In this document: positions 50,550-58,754 of the stretch, piece after piece
Layout: each line of letters opens with the position of its first letter
Numbering within the stretch: position 1 is the stretch's first letter
Source: T3Sed10-241 sp036796255
GTDB taxonomy: Bacteria > Bacteroidota > Bacteroidia > Flavobacteriales_D > Cryomorphaceae
Assembly: GCA_036796255.1 (NCBI GenBank)
Contig: DAIRDH010000003.1
Location: 1-64,000 of the forward strand
Direction of reading: 5' to 3'
Length of the DNA: 64,000 bases
Notes under the pieces: generated by a model
The model's database searches: none
What the model saw: only the letters and a program-made list of their open reading frames with translations
What the model was told of the DNA's origin: nothing
Program-made: the position numbers and the translations under genes

Positions 50550-52769
50550 TTAGTTTTGCTCATTGTGGCTTTCACTGCGGTTTACAGTTAACACTCCCTG
50601 CACCTTACGCAGACGGTTCATAAGGCTGTTCAAATGGTCAGTATCGTACACATAGACGCTAACCCTTCCGTCAAATACACCATCGTTGCTTTCGAAACTG
50701 ATTGCGCGCATATTGACGTTCAAATCGGTTGAGATGGCTTGCGTAATGTTATTCACCAGGCCTATGTCGTCAATTCCTTTAAAAATCAGGTCAGCTACAA
50801 ATTCTTTTTCCTTCTGGCTCTGCCATTTTGCTTTAATTACCCGGTAAGCGTAATTAGAGCGCAGCTGGACAGCATTCGGACAATTGGTCCGGTGTATTTT
50901 TATACCATCGCTGATGGTCACAAAACCAAATACATCATCGCCGGGAATGGGATTGCAGCAGTTGGCGATTTTGTAGGGCACATCCATCTCATCATCACCG
51001 ATGAAGAGGGTATCTTTTGGTATTTTTGTTCCACTTTTTTCGGTTTTAACAGGAGCTGCTTCCTCGGCTTGCCGCTTGTGGTCAAAAATGATGCTGCCAT
51101 TGTCGATCTGGTAGCCCTTTAGTTTTTTGAGGCTCACCTTCCCTTTGGCAATATCCTGGTACAAATCCGTAGCCGACTTGTAGTTGTAGAGCTGCTCAAG
51201 TTCCGACACGTTTTTAGAATTGAAGTCGGCGCCCATACTCTTAAACTTGCGCTGCACGATCTCCCGGCCCAGGCTGGCTACTTTTTTTTGCTCTTCTTTA
51301 AGCGCTTGCTTAATTTTTGATTTGGCCTTGGCCGTAACTACATAGTTTAGCCAGTCTTCTTTGGCTTTTTGCTTTTTTGAAGTAAGGATTTCAATCTGAT
51401 CGCCGCTTTTGAGCTTATGGCTCAGGGGCACAAGTTTTTGATTCACCTTGGCGCCAATGCAAGCCTCACCCACCTGCGAGTGGATTTCGAAGGCAAAGTC
51501 TAGTGCAGTTGCACCGGCCGGCAAGTTTTTCAGGTCACCGTTTGGTGTAAACACGATAATCTCGTCCGCAAAAAGGTCGAGCTTAAAGTCGTCAATAAAG
51601 TCAATGGCAGCGCTGTTGTTGCTCTCAAGCATTTCGCGTATGCGACTTAACCAGTGGTCGAGGCTTGACTCGCCTTCGAGCTTGTCCTTGTACTTCCAAT
51701 GCGCGGCATATCCCATTTCAGCGATTTCGTCCATGCGCTTGGTGCGAATCTGTACTTCAACCCATTTGCCAGTGGGGCTCATCACTGTGGTGTGCAATGA
51801 TTCATAGCCATTTCCTTTAGGCGTGCTTATCCAGTCGCGAAGCCTGTCAGGATTGGGTTGGTAAAAGTCGGTAACCATGGAGTACACTTTCCAGCATTCT
51901 GCTTTCTCCCGCTCCAGTGGTGTGTTTAAAATGATGCGAATTGCAAAAAGGTCGTAGATTTCTTCAAATGGAATTCCTTTGCGGTACACCTTGTTCCAAA
52001 TACTTGAAATCGATTTTGGCCTGCTCTTGATTTGATAATCGAATCCTTCCGCATCAAGTGCACGTGTTATAGGCAAGGTAAATCGGTTTATAAAGCGTGT
52101 TCGTACGGCTTGACCTTTCTTAAGGTTGTTGACGATTTCCGCGTATTGATCCGGCTCGGTGTATTTAAGCGCAAGGTCTTCAAGCTCACTCTTGATACTG
52201 TAAAGCCCAAGTCGGTGTGCGAGCGGAGCAAACATGTACTGCGTTTCGCTTGCAATTTTCAGCTGCTTGTCACGGCGCATGGACTCCAGGGTGCGCATGT
52301 TGTGCAGCCTGTCTGCCAATTTGATCAGGATCACCCGCACATCGTCGCTCAGGGTGAGCAACATTTTCTTAAAGTTCTCGGCCTGGAGGCTTACGGTATT
52401 GTCAAAAATGTCCGAAATCTTTGTGAGCCCGTCAATAATTTGCCTCACCTTCGGCCCAAAGAGGTGCTCTACATCTTCCAGCGTCATTTCTGTATCCTCC
52501 ACAGTATCATGGAGAAGGGCGGCTATAATGGCCGTGGTACCCAGTCCTATTTCCTCTGCCACAATGCGGGCCACAGCGATAGGGTGGTATATATAGGGCT
52601 CACCACTCTTACGGCGCATGTCTTTGTGGGCGTCGAGGGCTACATCGAAAGCTTTCCTAATGAGCTTTTTATCTCCCTGCGCTTTTGAATACTTTGCCAC
52701 CCTCAGCAAGCTGCGGTAACTGGTGAGAATTTCTCGTTTCTCTTTTTCTAAGTCGATGTTCAACTCCAT
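50550..52769 (-). CDS. Bifunctional (p)ppGpp synthetase/hydrolase
   Basis: The 739-residue RelA/SpoT homologue governs the stringent response. It has an HD hydrolase domain (YIYHPIAVARIVAEEI, AALLHDTVEDTEMTLEDV, KLADRLHNMRT), a synthetase domain (YDLFAIRIILNT, GNGYESLHTTVMSPTGKWVEVQIRTKRMDEIAEMGYAAHWKYK), a TGS domain (FTPNGDLKNLPAGATALDFAFEIHSQVG) and a C-terminal ACT domain after a conserved-cysteine region (KIANCCNPIPGDDVFGFVT). Both the HD motif and the synthetase motif look intact, so it should both make and degrade the alarmone. Confidence 0.95.
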   Translation of the reverse strand: MELNIDLEKEKREILTSYRSLLRVAKYSKAQGDKKLIRKAFDVALDAHKDMRRKSGEPYIYHPIAVARIVAEEIGLGTTAIIAALLHDTVEDTEMTLEDVEHLFGPKVRQIIDGLTKISDIFDNTVSLQAENFKKMLLTLSDDVRVILIKLADRLHNMRTLESMRRDKQLKIASETQYMFAPLAHRLGLYSIKSELEDLALKYTEPDQYAEIVNNLKKGQAVRTRFINRFTLPITRALDAEGFDYQIKSRPKSISSIWNKVYRKGIPFEEIYDLFAIRIILNTPLEREKAECWKVYSMVTDFYQPNPDRLRDWISTPKGNGYESLHTTVMSPTGKWVEVQIRTKRMDEIAEMGYAAHWKYKDKLEGESSLDHWLSRIREMLESNNSAAIDFIDDFKLDLFADEIIVFTPNGDLKNLPAGATALDFAFEIHSQVGEACIGAKVNQKLVPLSHKLKSGDQIEILTSKKQKAKEDWLNYVVTAKAKSKIKQALKEEQKKVASLGREIVQRKFKSMGADFNSKNVSELEQLYNYKSATDLYQDIAKGKVSLKKLKGYQIDNGSIIFDHKRQAEEAAPVKTEKSGTKIPKDTLFIGDDEMDVPYKIANCCNPIPGDDVFGFVTISDGIKIHRTNCPNAVQLRSNYAYRVIKAKWQSQKEKEFVADLIFKGIDDIGLVNNITQAISTDLNVNMRAISFESNDGVFDGRVSVYVYDTDHLNSLMNRLRKVQGVLTVNRSESHNEQN

Positions 52770-52790
52770 CTATGCAGATTTCGCTGTGGG

Positions 52791-54065
52791 TTATTTAGCG
52801 GGAAGCACCTTACTTCGCACCTCACCAAAACCAATTTTCAAGCCATCTTTAGAGCAGCTGCCTCGCATCACCACCGTGTCGCCATCATTGATGAACTTGC
52901 GCTCACTGCCATCTTTGAGCTTGACTGGCTTGCTGCCGCGCCATGATATCTCCAGCATAGATCCATAGCTCTCAGGGGTCTTTCCGGAAATGGTTCCGCT
53001 GGCCAACATATCGCCGCAACGGATGTTGCAGCCACCGACGGTATGGTGCGCAAGTTGCTGGCTCATATTCCAATACATGTATTTGTAGTTGGAATTGCAT
53101 ACGGTATTTTCTTCACCACCTTCCGGTAAAATGGATACTGTAAGATCTATATCGATATTCTTGTCGCCATCGTATTGCAAATAGGGGAGTACCGGAGGAT
53201 CTTGTTTAGGGCCTTTGGTTCGGAAGGGCTCCAAAGCGTCCAAACTAACTACCCAGGGAGAAATGCTGGATGCAAAGTTTTTTGCCAGGAATGGACCGAG
53301 GGGTACGTATTCCCACTTTTGAATGTCGCGCGCCGACCAGTCGTTGAAAAGCACCATTCCAAATATAAAATCCTCTGCCTCTTCAGTATTGATGCGCTCG
53401 CCGAGCGGTTTTCCGTCAAAAGTGATAAAGGCGAGCTCGAGCTCAAAGTCCAAAAGTTTGCTGGGGCCAAATACTGGAGGCTCATGGTCGTCGGGGCGGG
53501 TTTGGCCCATGGGCCTTCGCACCGGTGCACCTGAAACCACGATGCTCGAACTGCGGCCGTGGTAGGCAACGGGAAGGTGTCGCCAGTTGGGGAGCAGGGC
53601 ATTGTCGGGGTCGCGAAACATGGTACCCACATTGGTGGCATGTTCTATGCTGGAGTAAAAGTCGGTGTAGTCGCCCACTTGCAACGGCATCAGCATTTCA
53701 ACCGATGCCATGGGCTTCATTACTTGCTTGATGTGTTCCGAATTATCGCGAAGTGCGGAATTTTCGGCATCGAGCAGTTCGGCAAGGGCATTGCGCAAAT
53801 TGCGCGAAGCGGTCTTGCCTTTTTTCATCAGAGAATTTAAATAGGGCCCTTCGAAATGGGCCACATCAAATCCGAGTGCCTCCAGGTAGCCCAGCTTTTG
53901 CAGCCAGCACAGGTCGAGTACGTGCTCGCCGATCGCCACGCAGGCATGGTGGGCTGTATTGGTGTCTTTGTATATACCGAAAGGCAAATTTTGAATAGGG
54001 AAGTCGGAGCCCGCAGGCACATCTACCCATGATTTTCGATTAGGGTCATTTGCGCTTATAATCAT
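52791..54065 (-). CDS. fahA: Fumarylacetoacetase
   Basis: This cytosolic hydrolase splits fumarylacetoacetate to fumarate and acetoacetate, the last step of tyrosine and homogentisate degradation. The 424-residue protein has FPIQNLPFGIY at the start, DFYSSIEHATNVGTMFRDP, YHGRSSSIVVSG, the metal-binding DFELELAFI and NDWSARDIQKWEYVPLGPFLAKNF. Length is normal. The homogentisate dioxygenase and related genes are not in the window. It follows glyA with 13 bases between them. Confidence 0.95.
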   Translation of the reverse strand: MIISANDPNRKSWVDVPAGSDFPIQNLPFGIYKDTNTAHHACVAIGEHVLDLCWLQKLGYLEALGFDVAHFEGPYLNSLMKKGKTASRNLRNALAELLDAENSALRDNSEHIKQVMKPMASVEMLMPLQVGDYTDFYSSIEHATNVGTMFRDPDNALLPNWRHLPVAYHGRSSSIVVSGAPVRRPMGQTRPDDHEPPVFGPSKLLDFELELAFITFDGKPLGERINTEEAEDFIFGMVLFNDWSARDIQKWEYVPLGPFLAKNFASSISPWVVSLDALEPFRTKGPKQDPPVLPYLQYDGDKNIDIDLTVSILPEGGEENTVCNSNYKYMYWNMSQQLAHHTVGGCNIRCGDMLASGTISGKTPESYGSMLEISWRGSKPVKLKDGSERKFINDGDTVVMRGSCSKDGLKIGFGEVRSKVLPAK

Positions 54066-54078
54066 TTAGTAGTGTCTT

Positions 54079-55365
54079 TTAAGCGTTTATTGTCTCCGCA
54101 AAGAGGGAGAAACCTTGCATCATGGCGTGCACTTGCGTTTTTATATGTTCAAGCGCAACTTCATCTTCGCGGTGCATCAGTGCCCTGTCAATAAGTTCAA
54201 CAATCGGTTCCATGTGTTGCTCAGTGAGTCCGCGGGTGGTAATGGCCGGCGTACCTATGCGCATTCCACTCGTAACGAATGGCGACTTGTCGTCAAATGG
54301 AACCATGTTCTTATTGACTGTTATATCGACCTTGATCAAGGTGTTTTCAGCCTCTTTTCCGGTAATGTTTTTAGAACGCAGGTCAATCAGCATGCTGTGG
54401 TTGTCGGTGCCGCCTGATATCAGGTGGTAGCCGCGATCAACGAATGCCTTGGCCATGGCCTGTGCATTGGCAATGACCTGCTTGCCATATAGCTTGAATT
54501 CGCCGCTAAGCGCCTCACCGAAAGCTACCGCTTTGGAAGCGATCACGTGCTCGAGGGGTCCTCCTTGCGTACCTGGAAATACTGCCGAGTCGAGCAGTGC
54601 CGACATAGGACGTATTTCGCCTTTGGGATTCTTAATGCCAAAAGGGTTGTCGAAATCCTGTCCCATCATGATGATGCCTCCGCGCGGACCGCGAAGGGTT
54701 TTGTGCGTGGTGCTGGTCACGATGTGGCAGTGCGGTAAAGGATCGTTGAGGATTCCTGCGGCGATCAGTCCACTTGGGTGCGAAATGTCGGCAAGCAGCA
54801 GGGCTCCTATACTATCCGCTATTTCGCGAAGGCGGGCGTAATCCCAATCGCGGCTGTATGCCGATGCACCACAGATGAGCAATTTCGGTTTTTCAACTTT
54901 CGCGCTTTCAGCGAGTTTGTCGTAATCGATGCGGCCTGTTTCTTTTTCTACACCGTAAAAGCTAGGCTGGTATAGTTTTCCTGAAAAGTTGACCGGAGAG
55001 CCATGTGTAAGGTGACCACCGTGGCTCAGGTCGAAGCCCATAATTTTATCACCGGGTTGCAATACTGCCAGCATTACAGCGGCATTTGCCTGGGCTCCAC
55101 TGTGCGGCTGCACATTGGCCCATGCAGCCCCAAAGAGTTGCTTTAGCCGATCAATAGCCAACGTTTCGGTTTGGTCTACAAATTCGCAACCACCGTAATA
55201 ACGTTTACCGGGAAGCCCTTCAGCATATTTGTTGGTCATTACGGAGCCCATGGCTTCCATAACCTGATTGCTTACAAAGTTTTCAGAGGCAATGAGTTCG
55301 ATGCCCTCAGTTTGGCGTTGTTTTTCTAAGGCAATGATGTCAAAAACGGCGGTATCTCTTTTCAT
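54079..55365 (-). CDS. glyA: Serine hydroxymethyltransferase
   Basis: This PLP enzyme interconverts serine and glycine while loading tetrahydrofolate with a one-carbon unit. The 428-residue protein shows IELIASENFVSNQVMEAMGSVMTNKYAEGLPGKRYYGGCEFVD, HSGAQANAAV, DISHPSGLIAAG and the PLP lysine in VTSTTHKTLRGPRGG. The ATG at 55365 is preferred over 55401 because a -7 box lies between them and family alignment starts near MKRDTAVFD. Confidence 0.97.
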   Translation of the reverse strand: MKRDTAVFDIIALEKQRQTEGIELIASENFVSNQVMEAMGSVMTNKYAEGLPGKRYYGGCEFVDQTETLAIDRLKQLFGAAWANVQPHSGAQANAAVMLAVLQPGDKIMGFDLSHGGHLTHGSPVNFSGKLYQPSFYGVEKETGRIDYDKLAESAKVEKPKLLICGASAYSRDWDYARLREIADSIGALLLADISHPSGLIAAGILNDPLPHCHIVTSTTHKTLRGPRGGIIMMGQDFDNPFGIKNPKGEIRPMSALLDSAVFPGTQGGPLEHVIASKAVAFGEALSGEFKLYGKQVIANAQAMAKAFVDRGYHLISGGTDNHSMLIDLRSKNITGKEAENTLIKVDITVNKNMVPFDDKSPFVTSGMRIGTPAITTRGLTEQHMEPIVELIDRALMHREDEVALEHIKTQVHAMMQGFSLFAETINA

Positions 55366-55389
55366 ATGTTGGTTTTCTTTGGCAAGTTG

Positions 55390-55397
55390 CAAAATTA
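55390..55397 (-). promoter_or_regulatory. Candidate -7 box for glyA
   Basis: The minus strand reads TAATTTTG, 24 bases before the ATG at 55365. The nearest complementary TTG gives only a 15-base spacer. Confidence 0.42.
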
Positions 55398-55647
55398 ACA
55401 AATAAGCCCGATCAATATGGCCTGTTCACGAGGAATGTGAAGTATGATTGCAATTATGTTGACTTGAATCTCATCGATTGAAAATATCAGCTTCCTCAAG
55501 TGTTTCACGCTGCAGTTCATTTTAGGGAAGTATCCAGAGACATTGCATGCGCAGGTCTTCACGTGATAAGAAAACGGGCAGTACAAATTGCTCTTTCTGC
55601 TGCGATATGTAGCGGTTTCGGCTCGCCAATATAAGCAATTTAAGCAT

Positions 55648-55655
55648 TAACTTTG
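55648..55655 (+). promoter_or_regulatory. Candidate -7 box of the DCC gene
   Basis: TAACTTTG matches TAnnTTTG and ends 4 bases before the ATG at 55660, implying a leaderless message if used. Confidence 0.35.
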
Positions 55656-55659
55656 CATC

Positions 55660-56100
55660 ATGAATCAGGTCAAGGACGCTCCTTTGCATCATGTTCCGGA
55701 TGACAAACTTCTGGTGTTGTTTGATGGGCATTGCAACCTTTGCAATGGCGCTGTTCAATTTGTCATCAAGCGCGACTCCCTTGATGCATTCCGATTCGCA
55801 GCGCTGAGCTGGCCCGTGGGGGAGGCGCTTGGGGCGAAATTTCCCAAGCTTAAAGATGTTGACAGCATTGTGCTTTACGATGGCAAACAGGTCAGAACAA
55901 GGAGCAGTGCAGCCCTCAAAATAGCTTCAAAGCTAGGTGGACTCTGGCCTTTGACCGGCATTTTTTGGATTGTGCCAAAATTTATCCGCGATGCGGTGTA
56001 CAATTGGGTGGCGCGCAACCGCTATTCCTGGTTTGGAAGGGAGGAGAGCTGCATGATGCCCTCACCAGATACTGACCGCAAATTTCTGAATCAATCCTGA
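55660..56100 (+). CDS. DCC-family thiol-disulfide oxidoreductase-like protein (DUF393)
   Basis: The 146-residue protein has the family hallmark LFDGHCNLCNGAVQFVIKRD, in which C-N-L-C takes the place of a thioredoxin-type C-x-x-C, followed by FRFAALSW and the C-terminal RNRYSWFGREESCMMP. The activity of the family is inferred from the motif. It is divergent from glyA and convergent with the ZIP transporter. Confidence 0.9.
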   Translation: MNQVKDAPLHHVPDDKLLVLFDGHCNLCNGAVQFVIKRDSLDAFRFAALSWPVGEALGAKFPKLKDVDSIVLYDGKQVRTRSSAALKIASKLGGLWPLTGIFWIVPKFIRDAVYNWVARNRYSWFGREESCMMPSPDTDRKFLNQS

Positions 56101-56121
56101 GCCGATTGCTGTTGCTGAGGT

Positions 56122-56871
56122 TTAAAACGCGGTGGTCAAATATACCAGCCCCAGGCCTAAGAGTATGGCAACGGCTTTCTTGGCATTGAAATGATGGTGT
56201 TCTTCAGCCTCGAAAATGATGGTGGTGCTCACGTGCAAAAAGATTCCCACTGCGATGGATAGCAGTATGGCATAAGTTTTCTCCACATCGGCGCCTGCAT
56301 TGGCCATGAATGACGAGCCTATCCACACGCCTAGCGGTGTGGCAAGTGCATAGAGAAAGAGCATTGCAAGGGTTTTGGTTTTTGATGAGTAGTAGTGAAA
56401 CAACAAAGCTGCTAAAGCAAGGGCTTCAGGGATTTTGTGAATCGCAATGCCTAAAAGTAAAGCGTGACCGTGATCGTGTGCCTCACCGTGGGCATGTGAA
56501 TGGCCCATATGCCCGCCAGAGAGGGGAAGCCCTTCAATAAGTGAATGCAAAATGAGGCTGATATAAATTCCCAAAGGGAATACACCACGCATTTGATCGC
56601 TAAGGTGCACATGGCCATGCTCAATACCTTTGGAGAAATAGTCCATCAGGATTTGCAAAAGAAATCCCAGGAGTACATACAGACCGGCTGTCTCGGCGAG
56701 GTGCAAGTAAATTTCTGGCATAAGGTGAAGCACTGCCAGTGCGAATAGATATGCCCCGCTGAAGGCAAGAACCACTTTCACATCCTTGGTAATTCGACCA
56801 TGCAAGTATATGCCGGCAAGGCCGCCTATCATAGCGGCACCAATAAGAATGGCAATTGTAGATAGGCTCAT
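56122..56871 (-). CDS. ZIP-family divalent metal transporter
   Basis: The 249-residue membrane protein has about eight helices, a His-rich cytoplasmic loop (GGHMGHSHAHGEAHDHGH), and the ZIP transport motifs SLILHSLIEGLPL and IAIHKIPEALALAALLFHYY, with paired His/Glu metal sites. ZIP proteins import zinc, iron or manganese. It is coupled to the methyltransferase gene upstream by a 4-base overlap (56868-56871), without an evident functional reason. Confidence 0.92.
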   Translation of the reverse strand: MSLSTIAILIGAAMIGGLAGIYLHGRITKDVKVVLAFSGAYLFALAVLHLMPEIYLHLAETAGLYVLLGFLLQILMDYFSKGIEHGHVHLSDQMRGVFPLGIYISLILHSLIEGLPLSGGHMGHSHAHGEAHDHGHALLLGIAIHKIPEALALAALLFHYYSSKTKTLAMLFLYALATPLGVWIGSSFMANAGADVEKTYAILLSIAVGIFLHVSTTIIFEAEEHHHFNAKKAVAILLGLGLVYLTTAF

Positions 56872-57605
56872 GTCGTTTTTCTGGCGATTGCGATAAGTCG
56901 TGGTGAGGTAGTGTAATTGTATTGGTCGAGCGTATAATTGCCAAAGATATCGAGCACCTCAAATCCGGCACGAGAAAGCAGCCCCTTAAATCCTTGTTTG
57001 TCGATAAGCTTTACCTGTTCTTGAAATTCAAACGACAAGCCCCGGTCGTGAACCGTAATCACTTTCACAACCATTTCGCCCTTGATGGCACGCGAAATTT
57101 CAAACTTAACGCCATCGATCTCCTGGCTTTCCTTCTCTACAAGGTTGTTTTTGAGTAAGTCTACATTGAGATAATCAATGAGTAACCTCCCTTTCGGTTT
57201 AAGGTTGGCGTTGGCAGCCTTGAGTATTTTCAGGTTTTCATCGGAGCAGTCGAAGTAACCAAAGCTTGTAAACAAATTGAGGATTGTTCCAAATTGGCCC
57301 GGCTTGTATGTCTCGCGCATGTCGTGAAGGGCAAAGCGAAGCCTGGGATTTTCAAAAGCTTTTGCGTAAGCAATATTTTGCTCTGAGATGTCAATGCCCT
57401 CCACTTTGTACCCAAGCCCATTCATGTAGATACTATGCCGTCCTTTTCCGCAACCAAAATCGAGTATCCACTCCCCTTGATTTGGTTGTAAATACTTAAA
57501 AATATGATCAATAAATTCAGCAGCCTCCTGTTCATCCCTGCGCCTGTAGAGCAAATGGTAATAGGGTGAGTTGAACCAAGACTTAAACCACATGGATGAG
57601 GGCAA
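56868..57605 (-). CDS. Class I SAM-dependent methyltransferase
   Basis: The 245-residue protein has motif I WILDFGCGKGRHSIYMNGLGY, the acidic loop VEGIDISEQNIAYA, LRFALHDMRETY and the motif FGTILNLFTSFGYF. The family alkylates many substrates and the target is unknown. A pair of -7 boxes lies upstream. It overlaps the ZIP gene as ATGA. Confidence 0.88.
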   Translation of the reverse strand: MPSSMWFKSWFNSPYYHLLYRRRDEQEAAEFIDHIFKYLQPNQGEWILDFGCGKGRHSIYMNGLGYKVEGIDISEQNIAYAKAFENPRLRFALHDMRETYKPGQFGTILNLFTSFGYFDCSDENLKILKAANANLKPKGRLLIDYLNVDLLKNNLVEKESQEIDGVKFEISRAIKGEMVVKVITVHDRGLSFEFQEQVKLIDKQGFKGLLSRAGFEVLDIFGNYTLDQYNYTTSPRLIAIARKTT

Positions 57606-57635
57606 TTAGTGAAGAGCTATTTCAAAAGTAAGCGG

Positions 57636-57643
57636 CAAAGCTA
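57636..57643 (-). promoter_or_regulatory. Candidate -7 box for the methyltransferase-ZIP pair
   Basis: The minus strand reads TAGCTTTG, 30 bases before the ATG at 57605. A second match, TACTTTTG, lies at 57623-57630. No -33 motif is at canonical spacing. Confidence 0.4.
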
Positions 57644-57726
57644 AGCAATCTTGCGGCCAAATTAATTAACACCTCTATGATGAAAGTTTTGATTTGAGAT
57701 GGGCTGGTTTCGTGCAATAAAACAAT

Positions 57727-57742
57727 TACATTTGGCCAAATG
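57727..57742 (+). promoter_or_regulatory. -7 box and overlapping palindrome at the siaB-like start
   Basis: TACATTTG (57727-57734) matches TAnnTTTG. It overlaps the perfect 14-base palindrome CATTTGGCCAAATG (57729-57742), which includes the ATG at 57740. A DNA-binding protein here would block both promoter and start. Confidence 0.45.
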
Positions 57743-58309
57743 CCATTTGAGGTGACTGAAATCAGAGAAATTTTTGACTTGTACGACTCCATGGAGCGAA
57801 AGAACATCATGCTTTCATTCAAGGGTGATATGTCCACCGATCTTTTGACCTCTATTTTGCAGCTTATAGAAAATAAGCTGGATAGGTTCGGCGAAAGCCC
57901 TAAGATCAAAAAGCGGATGTTCAATATCCTTGTTGAATGCCTTCAAAATCTTTATCACCATATTGAAAAGCCGCCGCTCACTTCGGCAGGTGAAGAGCAA
58001 CCTTCAGTGATTGTGATGATTGCCAAAAATTTAACGGGATATTCAATCATTACAGGCAATTACATACTTAATGACAATGCTGATGAGCTAAAGGCACGCC
58101 TTGAGGAGATCAATCGCATGAACGCCGAAGAGGTCAAAGAACTATATAAAGCTGTGCTTGCCGAAGGCAAAATGTCTGAAAAAGGCGGAGGCGGTCTCGG
58201 TATGATTGATATCGCCCGAAAGAGCGGTGAGAAGTTAGATTACGGTTTCATTCCATTCGAAAATGGAAGCAGCTTTTTCAGCCTTAATGTGAAAGTAAAA
58301 CAAGACTAA
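57740..58309 (+). CDS. SiaB-family protein kinase-like protein (DUF6272)
   Basis: The 189-residue cytosolic protein has a GHKL-like core: the N-box-like MFNILVECLQNLYHHIEKP and the glycine-rich KGGGGLGMIDIAR, with ISLN-type strands at the end (SSFFSLNVKVK). SiaB in Pseudomonas phosphorylates the small protein SiaC, so controlling cyclic-di-GMP output (family knowledge). The SiaC homologue follows 13 bases later. No SiaA phosphatase or SiaD diguanylate cyclase is in the window, so the output here is unknown. Confidence 0.85.
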   Translation: MPFEVTEIREIFDLYDSMERKNIMLSFKGDMSTDLLTSILQLIENKLDRFGESPKIKKRMFNILVECLQNLYHHIEKPPLTSAGEEQPSVIVMIAKNLTGYSIITGNYILNDNADELKARLEEINRMNAEEVKELYKAVLAEGKMSEKGGGGLGMIDIARKSGEKLDYGFIPFENGSSFFSLNVKVKQD

Positions 58310-58322
58310 ACAATTCGTTGCC

Positions 58323-58706
58323 ATGGATAATATTAAAATAGAGGGAACACCTAAGACTCCCGGTGTTGATTTCGATGCAGAAAAAGGTACATTGGAAATT
58401 AACGGCAGGTCTATACCTGAAAACTCCATTGATTTTTATAAACCAATCATCGATTGGCTCGACCAATATGCTTTACAACCAGCAGCTGCCACCACCGTTA
58501 ATGTGCAACTGGAGTACTTCAATACCAGCAGCTCGAAGTGCATACTTGATGTATTCAAGATGCTTGAGAAGATCAAGAAATCAGGAAAAGACATCAGCGT
58601 GAAGTGGCACTACGAAGAAGATGATGAGGATATGCTCGAGGCTGGTGAAGATTACGACGCCATCATTGATATTCCATTTGAAATGGTGGTTAAAAAAACC
58701 AGCTAA
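58323..58706 (+). CDS. SiaC-family regulatory phosphoprotein (DUF1987)
   Basis: The 127-residue protein shows the family pattern I-E-G-T-P-K-T-P-G-V-D-F-D-A-E-K-G, I-x-G-R-S-I-P-E-N-S and VQLEYFNTSSSKCILDVFKML. Thr68 in FNTSSSK is the expected phosphorylation site, identical in number to Thr68 of Pseudomonas SiaC. It forms a two-gene operon with the SiaB-like kinase. The downstream effector is not known. Confidence 0.9.
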   Translation: MDNIKIEGTPKTPGVDFDAEKGTLEINGRSIPENSIDFYKPIIDWLDQYALQPAAATTVNVQLEYFNTSSSKCILDVFKMLEKIKKSGKDISVKWHYEEDDEDMLEAGEDYDAIIDIPFEMVVKKTS

Positions 58707-58754
58707 TCTGCACGATCCAGGCAGCCGAAAGGCCTGCAGCAATGCGACTCATTC

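Larger units (their letters stand above)
55366..55659. other. Intergenic region between glyA and the DCC gene
   Basis: This 294-base gap between divergent genes holds a -7 box for glyA on the minus strand (55390-55397) and one for the DCC gene on the plus strand (55648-55655). Nothing else recognisable was found. Confidence 0.5.

Noticed and set aside
58718..58736. CAGGC/GCCTG inverted repeat after the siaC-like gene as a terminator
   Set aside because: The stem is only 5 bp and no T-run follows on either strand.
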